Shown here: positions 9,174 through 22,229 of the stretch, piece by piece | Layout: every line of letters starts with the position of its first letter | Position numbering within the stretch: position 1 is the first letter of the stretch | NCBI GenBank assembly: GCA_033220425.1 | Contig: CM065649.1 | Span: forward strand, 682,001-746,000 | DNA: 64,000 bases | Reading direction: 5' to 3' | From: Lepraria neglecta | Lineage: Eukaryota > Ascomycota > Lecanoromycetes > Lecanorales > Stereocaulaceae | Notes under the pieces: model-generated | The model's input: only the letters and a program-made list of their open reading frames with translations | Databases searched by the model: none | What the model was told of the DNA's origin: nothing | Made by a program: the position numbers and the translations under genes

Positions 9174-11552
9174 CTTGTATACGCCCTTTGAACTAGGCTT
9201 GAAAACAACAGCTTTAGTGTCCTTAGGCTTGGCAAGGGTGAGAGCTTGAGATGCAAAAAGAGATTCAGCAGGAAGTGAAAGTTGGTACATTGTTTTTGTT
9301 TTTCATGTATTCCTCTACAGACAGGAAGGAAGAACTCCTGAGATATGTTTCGTGCGAAAAGAGTCCAAGAACCGCTCTATTCAGCATCGTGAAAAGAATC
9401 AGCGGCTTTGTGGGCCCTGCTTTGCTCTATCGAACTGTTTTCAACCATTGAAGAATTACCCGTCGAGGGTTGAAACGGCAGTTTGAGTATCTGCAATGAC
9501 GATCAAGAGCAATTAAACGTCCGCTAATTTCCCTTGGCTCGCGAAGAAGGTGCGGAGATGACAGCTGTGACTATTCATGTGAGATGATGAAAGATATTAT
9601 ACACACCCCTGATGTGTCCAAGCTGACGGGTGATCTTCCAGGGGAAAGCATTCGTGCCGAGGGCATCCCGTGCGCTATTCTATGCGCGAGTACCTACGCA
9701 GGCGAGCGAATTGTTTTGCAGTATTCTGGAGTTGCCGAGGTACCAAGATCAGGGAACGGACTGCTATTCGTGAGTTCAGAGATCTGATCAACGTGATGGA
9801 CTGTGCATGTCAAATAGGTTAAGACGACGTGTTAAAATCTTCTGGCGCTTCTGACGGATGAGGCTGCCTTGTTAGGCTTTTTAAGGTACAAATTGTGTAC
9901 CTGATTTACCTCTTACAGACGCCGATCACCATCTTCAGGAAATTGTCCTTCACCTTGTTCAGAATAGCTCAAGCCATGCATGCAGAGAATCAGTAGGTCC
10001 GTGGTGTAAGGTCGTGCTGCTGCCATGTTTAGAGTGGACCGCGAGTCATGATCCTAGGGTCTCGAGTATGTCCGTTCCCATACGGTACCTCCTTCGGCTC
10101 CATCTTCATCCTCTTCTGGCTGGGTTTCAAATCTCAAAAATGCTGTAGCGGCACTTTGGGGCCACCCTGCCGAGTACTTATTAGTCAACAGCTACCCAAA
10201 GGGCTGCCCAGCTCAGCCAACGGATTTGGCATGAGGATAGCTATCAGCATCATTGGTAGAGTGTAAACACCACCGTTAGTTAAATTTCTTGAACTTTTTT
10301 TAGATCAATCATCACAGGTATTCGACAAGCTGGCTTGTGCTGGCCGATGATCTCGATTATCAAACGTTATGTAGGGTCGAAAATTTTGAGGCAATGTTGT
10401 AACTAAGAGTTGGTATGATGGTGAACGCCTGTACGCCTCGAACTGCCCCAGAATCAACTCGGCAACGGGTAGGAATTCTTGCGCATAAACCAAGATCATG
10501 CCTGATAATGGCCCCCAATAGTGGCCTGGAGATTTTGTGCAGGAATCGGCTCCATGACCGATACTGGCTTAGTACATTTACAACATTCTGTGCATCAAAT
10601 CAGCTCATGCCTAATCTTGACCCACAGTACATAGCGATACCAGAAGTTTATGTGCATGAATCCAGCTCATTTCTGATGTTGGCCCACAATGATGAGCCCC
10701 GAGTATAGTATGCATGATCGTGCTCATGTCCGACACTGACCCACTGCAATGGGTGTATTGACGCTCGAAGAACTGGGCAAGCCTTATTTCCTAACCCCAG
10801 CGCAAGATTCTAAAGAACAGGCAGACTCATCTTGGTCCAAATGTTCAAGGTAGGCAAGGCACAGGGTCCCGAAGACTGTCTGCACCAATCGGCCTCATGC
10901 CCGACACTGAACCACGGCAATGGGTGCGTCAACGCTCGAAGAGCCGGCGGAGCCCTACCCTCAATTTCGGTGCAGGAGAGCAAAGAACCCGAAGGCTTGC
11001 CAGTATCTAAACTTAGGACGTGGGCGGTGCAAAAGTCTCCACTTTTGAGAGGTACAGACCCACGGCAGTGGGCGTATTAACGCTCGAAAAGCTGGCCAAG
11101 AGCTTATCTCTGACCAGAATGGAGCAGACCAAAGATCTTGAAGGCTACCCTTGTTCTGCTGAACATAGGGCAGTGTTAACTTTCCCCAGAATCCACCCTG
11201 TTGCTAAGCAGACTTGACAAATTCAAGATCGGGACTGTTACCATTAAATCCATTCTGATACAGAGAGCAAGGAGACGTAGAGGGGAGAAGCTCATTCATG
11301 TAGCAGAATTTTGAGGGCGGCATAGAATTAGAAACTTTTGGTTCAACGAAGTGTGAGACTCTGACAGTATGAACTTTGAAACGTGCATAATTGCTTGTAC
11401 TGCCTGATTTTGGTATCAAAAATGATATGCACAAGCATCTTTCCGAGCAAGCCTCCGGGCCTACCGGGCCTACCTAGCAATCAGTAGCCAGTAAATTCGC
11501 CCTCGTATTTAATGCATCTATAATAACCCATCGCGAAACATCGGCCTCAAAA
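9174..11552. other. Intergenic, about 2.4 kb without a supported gene
   Basis: Holds the promoter of the secreted precursor on the left and the 3' flank of EFR3 on the right. Between them only short open frames occur. A degenerate repeat lies at about 10540-11100 and is listed separately. Confidence 0.6.
10540..11100. repeat. Degenerate dispersed/tandem repeat
   Basis: The core GACCCACxGCAxTGGGxG(T/C)xTxxACGCTCGAA occurs near 10736, 10906 and 11057. Related upstream pieces (GCTCATGxCxxAxxxTGxCCCAC) occur near 10546, 10606, 10667, 10722 and 10891. Copies are divergent and spacing is irregular (roughly 60 or 150-170 bases). No reading frame is kept across copies. Confidence 0.6.
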
Positions 11553-14500
11553 TCAGTAAGGAGGCCGTCCCACACCACCCTTCAACCTGTCTCCCGCCAC
11601 AGCATCAATACTTCCTAAAAGCGCCATAACATCCACCCCTCTCTTCTTTCCCACACTGGCCCTCTCGACCTTCCTCCCAGCTGCCGGCTGCGGCTGCTGC
11701 TGCTGTTGTGATGGTATCGGCCCTGTACTGAATGGTCTCGGACTTGGTAGCACGCCAGCAGGCAGCGGTGGAACAGGAGGCACTTCATCTTCTACAGCTC
11801 CGTCGGTCGACAACCGAGGATGCACAATCTCGCCCCGTAATGCTGCTGCGTTGGCCATGGGATCCTCTCCAGAGCTCGACGTGGAAGGACGGCGGAGCGA
11901 GCGTGGGGTGGAAGGCTTGTCTGGGTCTGTCACTCCGGAGTGAGGGCGGGATCGGGGGTGATTGACTGATGTAGTACGAGAATGAGTACTTGAGGCTGTG
12001 TGATTGGAAGTCGCGGATTTTCTGGTGTCGATTGTGAGAGGATTAGCTACTGGTGGATGCAATGGGCGAGATAGATCGCCTTCGCTTGCCGATTCGAATC
12101 CGTCGGCACTAACGATGCTATCGCTGCTTGAGCTTACGCTTCGAACATCGTTCGAGGGTGTGGTTTCGGGGTGTGGGGTGCTGTTGCGAAGGGGACTTGC
12201 ACCTCGCACGTTCACAGTTCCTCCCGCGAGAACGCGCTTTAGATCGTCTACTCGGAGTGTCTGATTCTGATCCGAGCTGCTCATTGGTGTTGGAGATCCT
12301 GTGTCTGGGGCACTAGAGCGGCGATTCTCGTTTTGGAACGCAAAGTTCAAGGGCTGGGGTTGGACTCCATTGGTCACGTCGCTAGCAGGATGTTGTTGCC
12401 CCGAACTTTGAGCCCCATTTGGCGAGGTATCCCTAGTGCCATTTCCATTGACGCCTAGATACTTCGATAGATTGGTGCCTTTCCTCGAGCCATTGAGCGA
12501 GATGGTGCGTATCGATTCTTTCTCAACACTGGCAATGCAGGAGCCTTTGGACCAATCCGAAAGCATAGCTTCTCGAATCTTGAAAGGTAGCTCGTTCGCA
12601 GAAGATGACGAAGTGGGACCCTGAGACGAGAGTATCGGCATGCTGAAGACTCGTCCCGGCGAAGATGGGGGGCTGTTAGGAGGTGACGCGACTGCCATGG
12701 CGTATGACTCCGCGATCCGATCGACCATGGCAGGACGCGAATCAAAAGGTCTGAGGGATTCCGTTTGCACTACTGGCAACGGGATCTTTTCGGTAAGGGG
12801 TCGCGATGTGGCTGACATGATGCGGTCAAGTGGTAGAGGAGGGACTTGTACTGTGTCAAGCCACAGTCCATGCTGCTTTCGTCTTGAGATCTCACTCTGG
12901 ACCACAAAGCCAACAGTTGACGTGTCGAAATCAAACTTGTTACACAGAGTCCAAAAGTGACCGTGAACAAGACTGCCAATGTTCACTTTTGCGGTAGGAG
13001 TCGATATCAATCCATCCACATTGATGTCCTCCTGCAATCTCATTATCATAGGTAGCCCAGACTTAGCTGCATTAACACCTAGCTTTTCGACGAGGTTGAC
13101 GAGAAGTAGGTGCATCAAAAGCAGATCCGATTCGGACTCCGGCGCCTCAATAGCGTTGTCGTAGATTGCCAGGTGCAACAGCTGAAGAAACGTAGATTTC
13201 GATGGCTTGCCATTGGTCTCTCGTTGAGAGGCATTGGAAACAGCTCTTTTTGCCATTGTGTCCTTTCTGTTGCTGTTGACATCTGTCTTCGAGGTGGTCC
13301 TTAACAGCTTGCGCTTATCCTCTAGTACTCGAAGATCGTTTGAACTCATCTCCAGTCTTAGCCAGGTCAGTATAGCATCCACGTACGCTCTCCTGACCCG
13401 TCGATCTTCGTCCCTGAGCAACCACTGAGTGCCTTCCCAGACTTGCACACCAACCCTATTGCGCCCAATCGCAGCACCACCGCTCACCGTCGATTTTATG
13501 TTGGCCACTGTCAGAACCTCCTTGATTGCTTTGAGCGCGGTGACTCGAGCTGTGCCAAAGGAGAAGAACTCGTCTGTCTCCGGGTTTTCTTGTAGATTGA
13601 CCGATGTTAAGATAGCTCTTGCCGCAGCTTGCGGATGTTCGATGGCTGCAGCAGCTGTGGTTATACCTGACATGGGCGAGGGTTTCAGCCGAAGTAAGAT
13701 CGCCGTGATCATATCCGAGATTTGATCCGAGTAGTAAATGTGAGTTGCCAAGTCGCCAATGCATCTCTGTAGTTTGTCAAGGAGCTCTTGCCGATTCGAC
13801 GAAGGCCGCTGCTCCTCAGCTTTCTCGCCGGTGTGTGATGTCGGCCCCTCAATAAGGTCTCCTGTCCCTTTGAAAAGGTCGATTGCATCGGTCTGTTGGT
13901 GGTGTGGCAGTACATTCGACCCCTTACCACCTAGCTGTAGGAGCAATAGAATGTGCTGGACTAGCCCAAGGAGCACATCCATCACGCTCAATCCGATCAT
14001 GTTGATGGTGGACCTGAGTAGCCAACCGATGAGAGAGACAAGTAGTAGTTGTTGCTCTAAATTCTCTTCTGCCACAGGACTCCTGACCAGCGTCTCCATG
14101 ACAGTCACAAGTATTACAAAGCGATCTTGCACGGGTGCCCACCGAGTTACCATGTCCATGATTGTATTCGACCAAGTCCCAGTGCTGTTTGATCTTGTGC
14201 TTTTGCTCGTCTCAGGCCGCCTATTCTGTACCCTCGTGCAAATGAACTTCAGCATCGCCCCGGTAGCCAGTCGTATTTGCGCTCGATTGTTGGCAACAAA
14301 GATCTGCTTCAAGCACTGAATGGCTTGCACTCCCACCTCTTCCTCAGCCAGTCGATCTGCATCGTCTGCTGTTCCAGTCATAGCAGCAGATGTGGGCCTC
14401 GAGCTTCCATCAACAGTCCGGACCGTTGCGGTACTCATTCGCCTCCTAATCGCTTGCTCCTTTTCTGTACTTTCTGCAGCCTGCGCGGACTGCTGTAGCT

Positions 14501-15232
14501 CGCGCAGGTGCCCTTCATCTCCTGAATGCAGATTTTGGAGGATGACTGGCATTATAATATTCATCTGTTTGCCCCCGTCCGCTCCCACGGCCTCCGAGGA
14601 GGTGGTGCTCTTTAGTGCCCGCAACCCAGCGCTCCTCCACCGTATTGCTATCGACGCGTTGAGTCCGCCTTTTGGCTGCACCGGTGTTTTCAATGCTGCA
14701 TAGCTCGCGTAGGTCCGTACAACGTCCTCATATCGTCCAATGTGCTCCTGATCAGCGGCCAGAGTAGCAACATCATGGTATTCGCAAAAGGCCTCGAAAG
14801 TTGGTATTGACTCCTCCACCATAGACAGATCTTGCGAGCGCAGCACATTACTAAGTATCCGGAGGATGTAGGGTGCGTAGAGAGGGAGGTCTCGAGGTAG
14901 TTTCTCAATCAGCGCTTTGATGATCTGGAGCGTGACCTGGACGTTGCTGTGTCGGTAACAGTCAGCTTTGCTCTGGCCAATTGAACTGATCGCCAACATG
15001 CACTGGGAGCTGCGTACCCTATCTTGCCTTTGTAGACATCGCTCGTGGCCTTCTTTTCCAGGAAAGACCCCACTTTCTGGAGCTTGCTCCTTCGAGTGCT
15101 GGCATAGTACAGCAAGTAGCTGAGCTCGCTGGAATTAGGCTTCACGTCTTGGACGTTCTTTTGGAACCTGGGGTAGCATTTGAGGATAAGGACCTGGTGT
15201 TTTGGCCGACACTTCGTACGTATTGCGTTCAT
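11553..15232 (-). CDS. EFR3: EFR3, plasma-membrane PI4-kinase scaffold subunit
   Basis: Exons 15018-15232 and 11553-14946 with one 71-bp intron, 1202 residues. The N-terminus MNAIRTKCRPKHQVLILKCY and the following NSSELSYLLYYASTRRSKL are the highly conserved start of fungal EFR3. The early cysteines are the kind that are palmitoylated to anchor the protein at the plasma membrane. The first 750 residues look like all-helical repeats. The C-terminal third is Ser/Pro-rich and probably disordered, ending with a short conserved helix. EFR3 recruits YPP1/TTC7 and the PI4-kinase STT4 to make PI4P at the plasma membrane. Length fits other filamentous ascomycetes. The next gene upstream, tef1, runs in the same direction 765 bases away. 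Confidence 0.93.
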
Positions 15233-15997
15233 GGTGTGGTTGTACTGCTGGCAAGTGCAGCCTGATTATCGATTAAATGTAAACAAGAAGGATCTGCGCC
15301 AGCCCCTAAACTCGTCAGAACTCTAGAAACAATGGGTAGCAGAGCGAAGGAGAAGATCGCACGGTCATAAGGAATAGTATACAAAGAGTCGGAGTTGTTC
15401 GTTATATCTCTCAGCCGTCAGTCAGCGTAGATGCTCGTCTATCCGGCCGATGGGGCGCCTTGGCTTGCTTGGCTTTGCCAAGCCGATGCTAGTTTTCACG
15501 GCATTCGGGTCTGATCAAGCCCGGCTTCATAACTATTGAATGATGAAGAGACGGGATATATTAGAAGCGGGTATCATATTCAGGGGAATGGAGGGACTGA
15601 ATGACTCGCCAGCCACTACGTTGTGGTTGTTGTTGGTGTCTTCGCAGCACAACCAAGGATTCGAGTATTGCCTCTAAGAGCTTGAATTGTTCTAGTAGAC
15701 AGAGATCTATCTGACAAGACCTTTGAGCAAATTCCCCTTCATCTCATCGTTTTCTGTTGACAAAGGAAAAGAGACCTCATCAGATCGTCGCCAAGCTCGT
15801 TAAGACCGTTGCCACATGCCAGTATGAAGACGCCAAGGTAAGATGTAATGGGGAAAGGGTTATGACGAAAGTGTATTGAAGACAGCGCTAGAATGAACCA
15901 CGATGCCAAATGCCTGGTGATAGTCATTACCAGTCATGTTGTACCATCGCCCACCACAAACACCTCCACTTTTAGGACTTTTATGTCATGCAGTTCC
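15233..15997. other. Intergenic: EFR3 promoter and tef1 3' flank
   Basis: No gene supported. The left part would hold the EFR3 promoter and leader, the right part the tef1 3' untranslated region. Confidence 0.6.
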
Positions 15998-17835
<1,838 letters not shown>

Positions 17836-18706
17836 AATTTCGGTTGTATGAGGTAACTTGACTAAGTGTTGTTTTTGTGATGTGAAAGGTGTAGAATGAG
17901 GGAGCTGGTTGATCTAGTCAGTCTCTGATGCTCAGATATCGATGGAAGATGCTCACTGTACAGGTTGTTCAGCTGTGTGAAACGGCAATGTACGGGCGAG
18001 GAGAGAAGAAAGAGAGGGGGGTTGAGAAGAATTTTGTAGAGGATGATGGTGCGCCCTACTAGTCCGAATCTAGAACAACCGAACCTTACCTCATCGCCAC
18101 CTAACGGTCATTTGTGCTACTATCTCAAATATCTCGGGCTCCCATCTACGTTTGGTTGCTGCTCTGAATTGTTATTCAGAATTCATTTTTTACTTTTCAC
18201 TACAAGAATATTCCAAGGAGACAATATCTGTATCTGGAAGAGCGCTCATCGCAAAAATCCAGATGACAGTTACTCGCAGTACTCCCATAGTTGGCTAGTA
18301 ACCCAACATGGGACCGCAAACCGGGACACTCGAGCAGGACTTGACATGTTATTGTGGTAGTTTTTCCTTGATAACTTGCGAACTTTAGTTCTCTTGAGCA
18401 AGCCAACGCTGGATGGGAGGGCTATTTCCCCTTAGAGGTAATTCACCATGCATATACAAAGCCTTGATTATCACCGAGCCGCCACTCCGGCTATAGTGAA
18501 ACGCAGCATTTTCATGCTTGTTGCAATCTCCCTACGTGCGGATGGCTGGCCCTAAACTTTCATCACTACTCTTGCCTCACGGGTGGAGCACCTGGACATT
18601 CACTCAGTGTATAGACCTCGCCAAGGATTCTCTGACTCACCTATGACCCATCCAATGCCAGACGCCAAACCTCCGGTGACCATGCTGCTAACCATATCAC
18701 GCTTCC
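17836..18706. promoter_or_regulatory. tef1 promoter and leader region
   Basis: Non-coding stretch between the tef1 start and the SEC39 3' end. Directly upstream of the ATG it is G/A-rich on the plus strand, that is C/T-rich in the tef1 direction, as is usual for strong fungal promoters and leaders. I cannot place a transcription start. Confidence 0.45.
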
Positions 18707-21499
18707 TCACCCTCCCTTCCCCCCAGCACCAGTTACACTGCCCTCATCACTGCTCTCAATACTTACTGTGCTAAGAGGTCTTCCATGCGATAACTTAGTG
18801 GTCTCCCTCTGTTGAGGTCCCCGAAGTGGAAATGCGCTTTTGCTCAGTGCAGCCGCTGCCCCCCGGGCAACATCAAAAAGACCCATTGGTGCCTCTTCTG
18901 CGAGAGCACTTCGAGCCGGATTTCGTGGTTTCTGGATGACAGGACTAGAGTCTGCGTCAAATCCGCCGGGTATTTTACGATCTCCTCTAGCATCATGGCG
19001 CTCTTCCTCGTCGGCCTCCCGTGCAATTTGAGCATTCAATTGCTGTTCGCATTGGCCCCATGCATCGAGGATTTCAGCCAAAGCCGGAGTTGGTGCTAGG
19101 AGCAATGCCTGAGAAAGAAGCTCCATACGTTGTTCAATACGTCGTAAAGCAGAAATTTTTTCTGTACTGGCAGCGTTGTAATTGCCGACATGGTATGTCA
19201 CTCGCCACGAGATGTCATCTTTGGTACTACTATGGACAGGCTCATGCCGAGGGCTTAGCTTTGACTGAACGGCTAAGGATAGACGTGTCACCAAGTAGGA
19301 ATATGCAGTATCAAAGTCGTCTTGCTTGAGCGCAGCTTCGATAGCCATTTGCAGTATCCTTCGCTGCGGCACTGCAGATTCTTGCGCAAAATCACTCGGA
19401 GTGGAACGAGGGGGCGAGGTTTGCTGCGAGCCTTGCAGAAGTCCCGCCGCTAGCAAGTTCTGCCCAATTTCAAGTAAATTATCAAGCTGGGTGTAGCTTC
19501 GCTTATTTTGTTCGAGTATCTTGCCAATCAACGAAATTGGATCCTTGTGAGCTCGAATTTTGACTGGTTGGAAAGGAACGCCATGCTGGAGAGTGAGAGA
19601 GTACATTGAGATTCCGTGCGTAGCAGCAATGAGCGCTAGAGTCTGAGAGAACCCCTTCGAGTCTGGGAAGTAGCTGCCAAAAGCCTCAATGATCTGAAAG
19701 GCTTTCAGAACCCCGCCCCGCTCCCGACTGCAGTTGCTCGCAGCATCGTAAGAGGACAGTGCAGCGTTCATTGCTGTCCCCTCGACGGTGGCCATCGGGA
19801 GAGGCTGAGAAGCTTGCGCACAGTATATGTTCACGGCTTCCTCGTAGCGCCCTTCGTCAAGCATAGCTTGCAGAAGCTCATGCTCCAGATCAGTCTTGGC
19901 TATCTTGCTGAAAACACCCCGGAGATGATGCGTGCCTTCTGCTGGCTGTCCCCAGCCCCAAAGCCACAGAATCCGCCCTCGTGTAGAAGCCCATTCTGCG
20001 AATTCTTCCCCCTTTCTATCTGCCTCCAATTTATCTGACTTAAGCTTCTGCAACGTCCTTCGCAGGTCCACCAATTGGTCCGCTTCGCTCGTGAAGAGGC
20101 ACAACTCAGCCACGCTCTTACTTGTCTTCATAATACCAAGGTCACAAAGCTTGTGGCAGGAGACGTTGAGAAGGAGGGCAAGGTTCATCGAGGAATCCGT
20201 GGGGTAGGTGAAGGGGTTCTGCTGCCGCAAAAGAGCGTTGTGAAGGAGATGGGCTGGGGAAAGCCCATCGAGATATTCATGAGAGACTCCGCTGGCTATG
20301 GAAGTAGCGAGCTCCTCGATATCTTCGTTATCGAGACCTAAAGGCTTATCCAGATCCATAAGCTGTGCAACCCGCTTGATAATGCGGTTGGAATCCGTGG
20401 CGCTATCCGTAGAGTGGTCATTCGTTGCGTAAAAGGCTGCTAGACCTGCCTGTGCATATCGGTATGTCGCATTTTGTAATATTTCCTCATCTGCTTGCTG
20501 AGTCCCTTCGACCCAGTCTCCATAGTCAACATCACTTGGTCCATGCCACTGCTCGACAACCTTGACCGACCACTGGAAGTCCCGCAATGAAAGATCCAGC
20601 AACCACTCGTTGACGCTGGACCAGTCACTGCTCGGAACTCCCTGATTCGCTGTCTCTTTGCTCCCTGCAGCTCGGCCCCCACTGATTGAGCTTTTCCGCA
20701 TACTCCTATGGTTAAGCTTCCGTCTCTTTCTCGTAGTCTCCCCATACATCCAGGGACCCACTAGTCCCCGTAGGTCTCTGCGTAGTCGTTGTTCTTCTTT
20801 CCTCGTTCTTTCTTTTCCTTCTTCTTCTTCTTCTTCTTGTGCTTCGCCTTCTCTTTTGTCTGCTTCTTTCAGAAATTCACGGTGGGCGGCTCTGGATAAG
20901 AGGGACTGGACGGCAACGCTCGCATCGAACTCTTCGAACCTCTCCAGTGTATATGAAGGTCCTGAGCGGCCATAATATTCGTAGCCAAGCCTAACTAATG
21001 GTAAGAGATTTGATACCATCCATGTGCGTAAGACCTCCGAGTGATCGACAAAGGGTTCAAGAAGCTGTGTTATTAGATCCAAAGAGCCTGTCTCAGAGTC
21101 TATCCTATGGGCTTGACGTAACAGGAAGAGAGTAAGAAAATCTGCGTCTTGATCATATCGGGCTTGCTGGTCGATGAGAGTGGTGAGACGCAGGCTTTTG
21201 ACGCGAAGGCGTGCTTCATCGTCAGAAAACCCGTTCTCCAAGGGCGCAGGAGAGCTATGTAGAGGTCCGTTGTATGTATCGGACAGGGCTCCAGAGAGAT
21301 CGTACAGCAAGTCCAGATATAGTTCTGGCTCGGTTGTTACAGGAAGATAAGTGAGGAGGATTCGGAGGGCGAGCTCGAGCTTCAAATCGTCAGGGCGCTG
21401 AGCTATGAGCTGGCGCAGCGCAGGAATGTTGGCATTGGAAGCATAGCGGACTGCTTCGAGCACCACATGAGCTCGAGACTGCTCGGATGCGGTTGCCAT
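18707..21499 (-). CDS. SEC39: SEC39, Dsl1/NRZ tethering-complex subunit
   Basis: Single exon, 930 residues from the ATG at 21499. The open frame extends to 21664 but the extra 55 residues look like translated leader. The N-terminal LALRILLTYLPVTTEPELYL and the long helical body match the Sec39 domain. The protein is a subunit of the ER-resident complex that tethers Golgi-derived COPI vesicles and works with SNARE Use1/Sec20. A charged insert with a run of glutamates (from a CTT microsatellite at 20818-20838) and basic residues splits the domain near residues 220-260. The C-terminus is Ser/Gly-rich. No lesion seen. Confidence 0.88.
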   Translation of the reverse strand: MATASEQSRAHVVLEAVRYASNANIPALRQLIAQRPDDLKLELALRILLTYLPVTTEPELYLDLLYDLSGALSDTYNGPLHSSPAPLENGFSDDEARLRVKSLRLTTLIDQQARYDQDADFLTLFLLRQAHRIDSETGSLDLITQLLEPFVDHSEVLRTWMVSNLLPLVRLGYEYYGRSGPSYTLERFEEFDASVAVQSLLSRAAHREFLKEADKREGEAQEEEEEEGKERTRKEEQRLRRDLRGLVGPWMYGETTRKRRKLNHRSMRKSSISGGRAAGSKETANQGVPSSDWSSVNEWLLDLSLRDFQWSVKVVEQWHGPSDVDYGDWVEGTQQADEEILQNATYRYAQAGLAAFYATNDHSTDSATDSNRIIKRVAQLMDLDKPLGLDNEDIEELATSIASGVSHEYLDGLSPAHLLHNALLRQQNPFTYPTDSSMNLALLLNVSCHKLCDLGIMKTSKSVAELCLFTSEADQLVDLRRTLQKLKSDKLEADRKGEEFAEWASTRGRILWLWGWGQPAEGTHHLRGVFSKIAKTDLEHELLQAMLDEGRYEEAVNIYCAQASQPLPMATVEGTAMNAALSSYDAASNCSRERGGVLKAFQIIEAFGSYFPDSKGFSQTLALIAATHGISMYSLTLQHGVPFQPVKIRAHKDPISLIGKILEQNKRSYTQLDNLLEIGQNLLAAGLLQGSQQTSPPRSTPSDFAQESAVPQRRILQMAIEAALKQDDFDTAYSYLVTRLSLAVQSKLSPRHEPVHSSTKDDISWRVTYHVGNYNAASTEKISALRRIEQRMELLSQALLLAPTPALAEILDAWGQCEQQLNAQIAREADEEERHDARGDRKIPGGFDADSSPVIQKPRNPARSALAEEAPMGLFDVARGAAAALSKSAFPLRGPQQRETTKLSHGRPLSTVSIESSDEGSVTGAGGKGG
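20818..20838 (-). repeat. (CTT)7 microsatellite in SEC39
   Basis: Seven uninterrupted CTT triplets on the plus strand encode consecutive glutamates in SEC39. Confidence 0.95.
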
Positions 21500-22229
21500 A
21501 TGTTGGCAAGCAGAAAGATTACTGGTCACGAGGTTGGCTGTGATACAAGGAAGCCTTACATGGGTTGAAGAAAGACCATGACAACTCGCGCCAAGATATC
21601 TCAACGCGGAAATCCTACCGCATTTTACCGATCTTAAATGCAACAAGACACTCTCTCTCTCCAAGGTACGCTTGTTCCCTTTGTGAGACTAGGCTAGCAG
21701 AAATTTGGCCTCTAAGGCCCCAAATATGCTCGGAACTCGGATGACATCCCATGAGATTGGTCCGATGCCAGCTCTAACAACGAACTCAACAAGACTTCAA
21801 TATAGTCATCAAGCTTCATTATGCCACAACCTCTAGAGTGCTACTCATACAGTGCCTCATGGATTGCTGTGATATGGAAAGATATCAAATTTGCTTCTAA
21901 CTTCGGGGGAGCTCGTTCTTTGGCCAGAAGCCACTTCGAAGGTTGAGAATCGTCATATCATTCCCTTCTCCCCTTCTAGCATCAGTCCTCCCACTTGCTG
22001 TCATTTCTTCTGGCCTCTGTTCGAGTATTTCAATCATCTTCTTCATCTTCAAGATCTGGGATACTTGCGTAAGCCTTGAGCGCGTACTCGTGCGGGATTC
22101 TTGAGGTCACGCCAGTGTCACTATCCTTCACTCGGTTGTCGTCATAATCCTCAGCAGAACTGATATCAACCGGTCAGTAGCATTCTCCACACGCTTCTTT
22201 TGGACGACTCTGCGTTGACGGTGATTTCC
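21500..22229. other. Intergenic, no supported gene
   Basis: SEC39 promoter side on the left. The remainder shows only short frames with no recognisable product. Confidence 0.5.

Noticed and set aside
7942-9249. Long plus-strand open frame of 435 codons
   Set aside because: It is the antisense of the repeat-rich secreted gene. The minus strand has the signal peptide, a spliceable intron and the repeats.
6740-15232. Full dikaritin/ustiloxin-type cluster around the KR-repeat gene
   Set aside because: No UstY-type oxidase, tyrosinase or methyltransferase is found near it. Only the precursor-like gene is supported.
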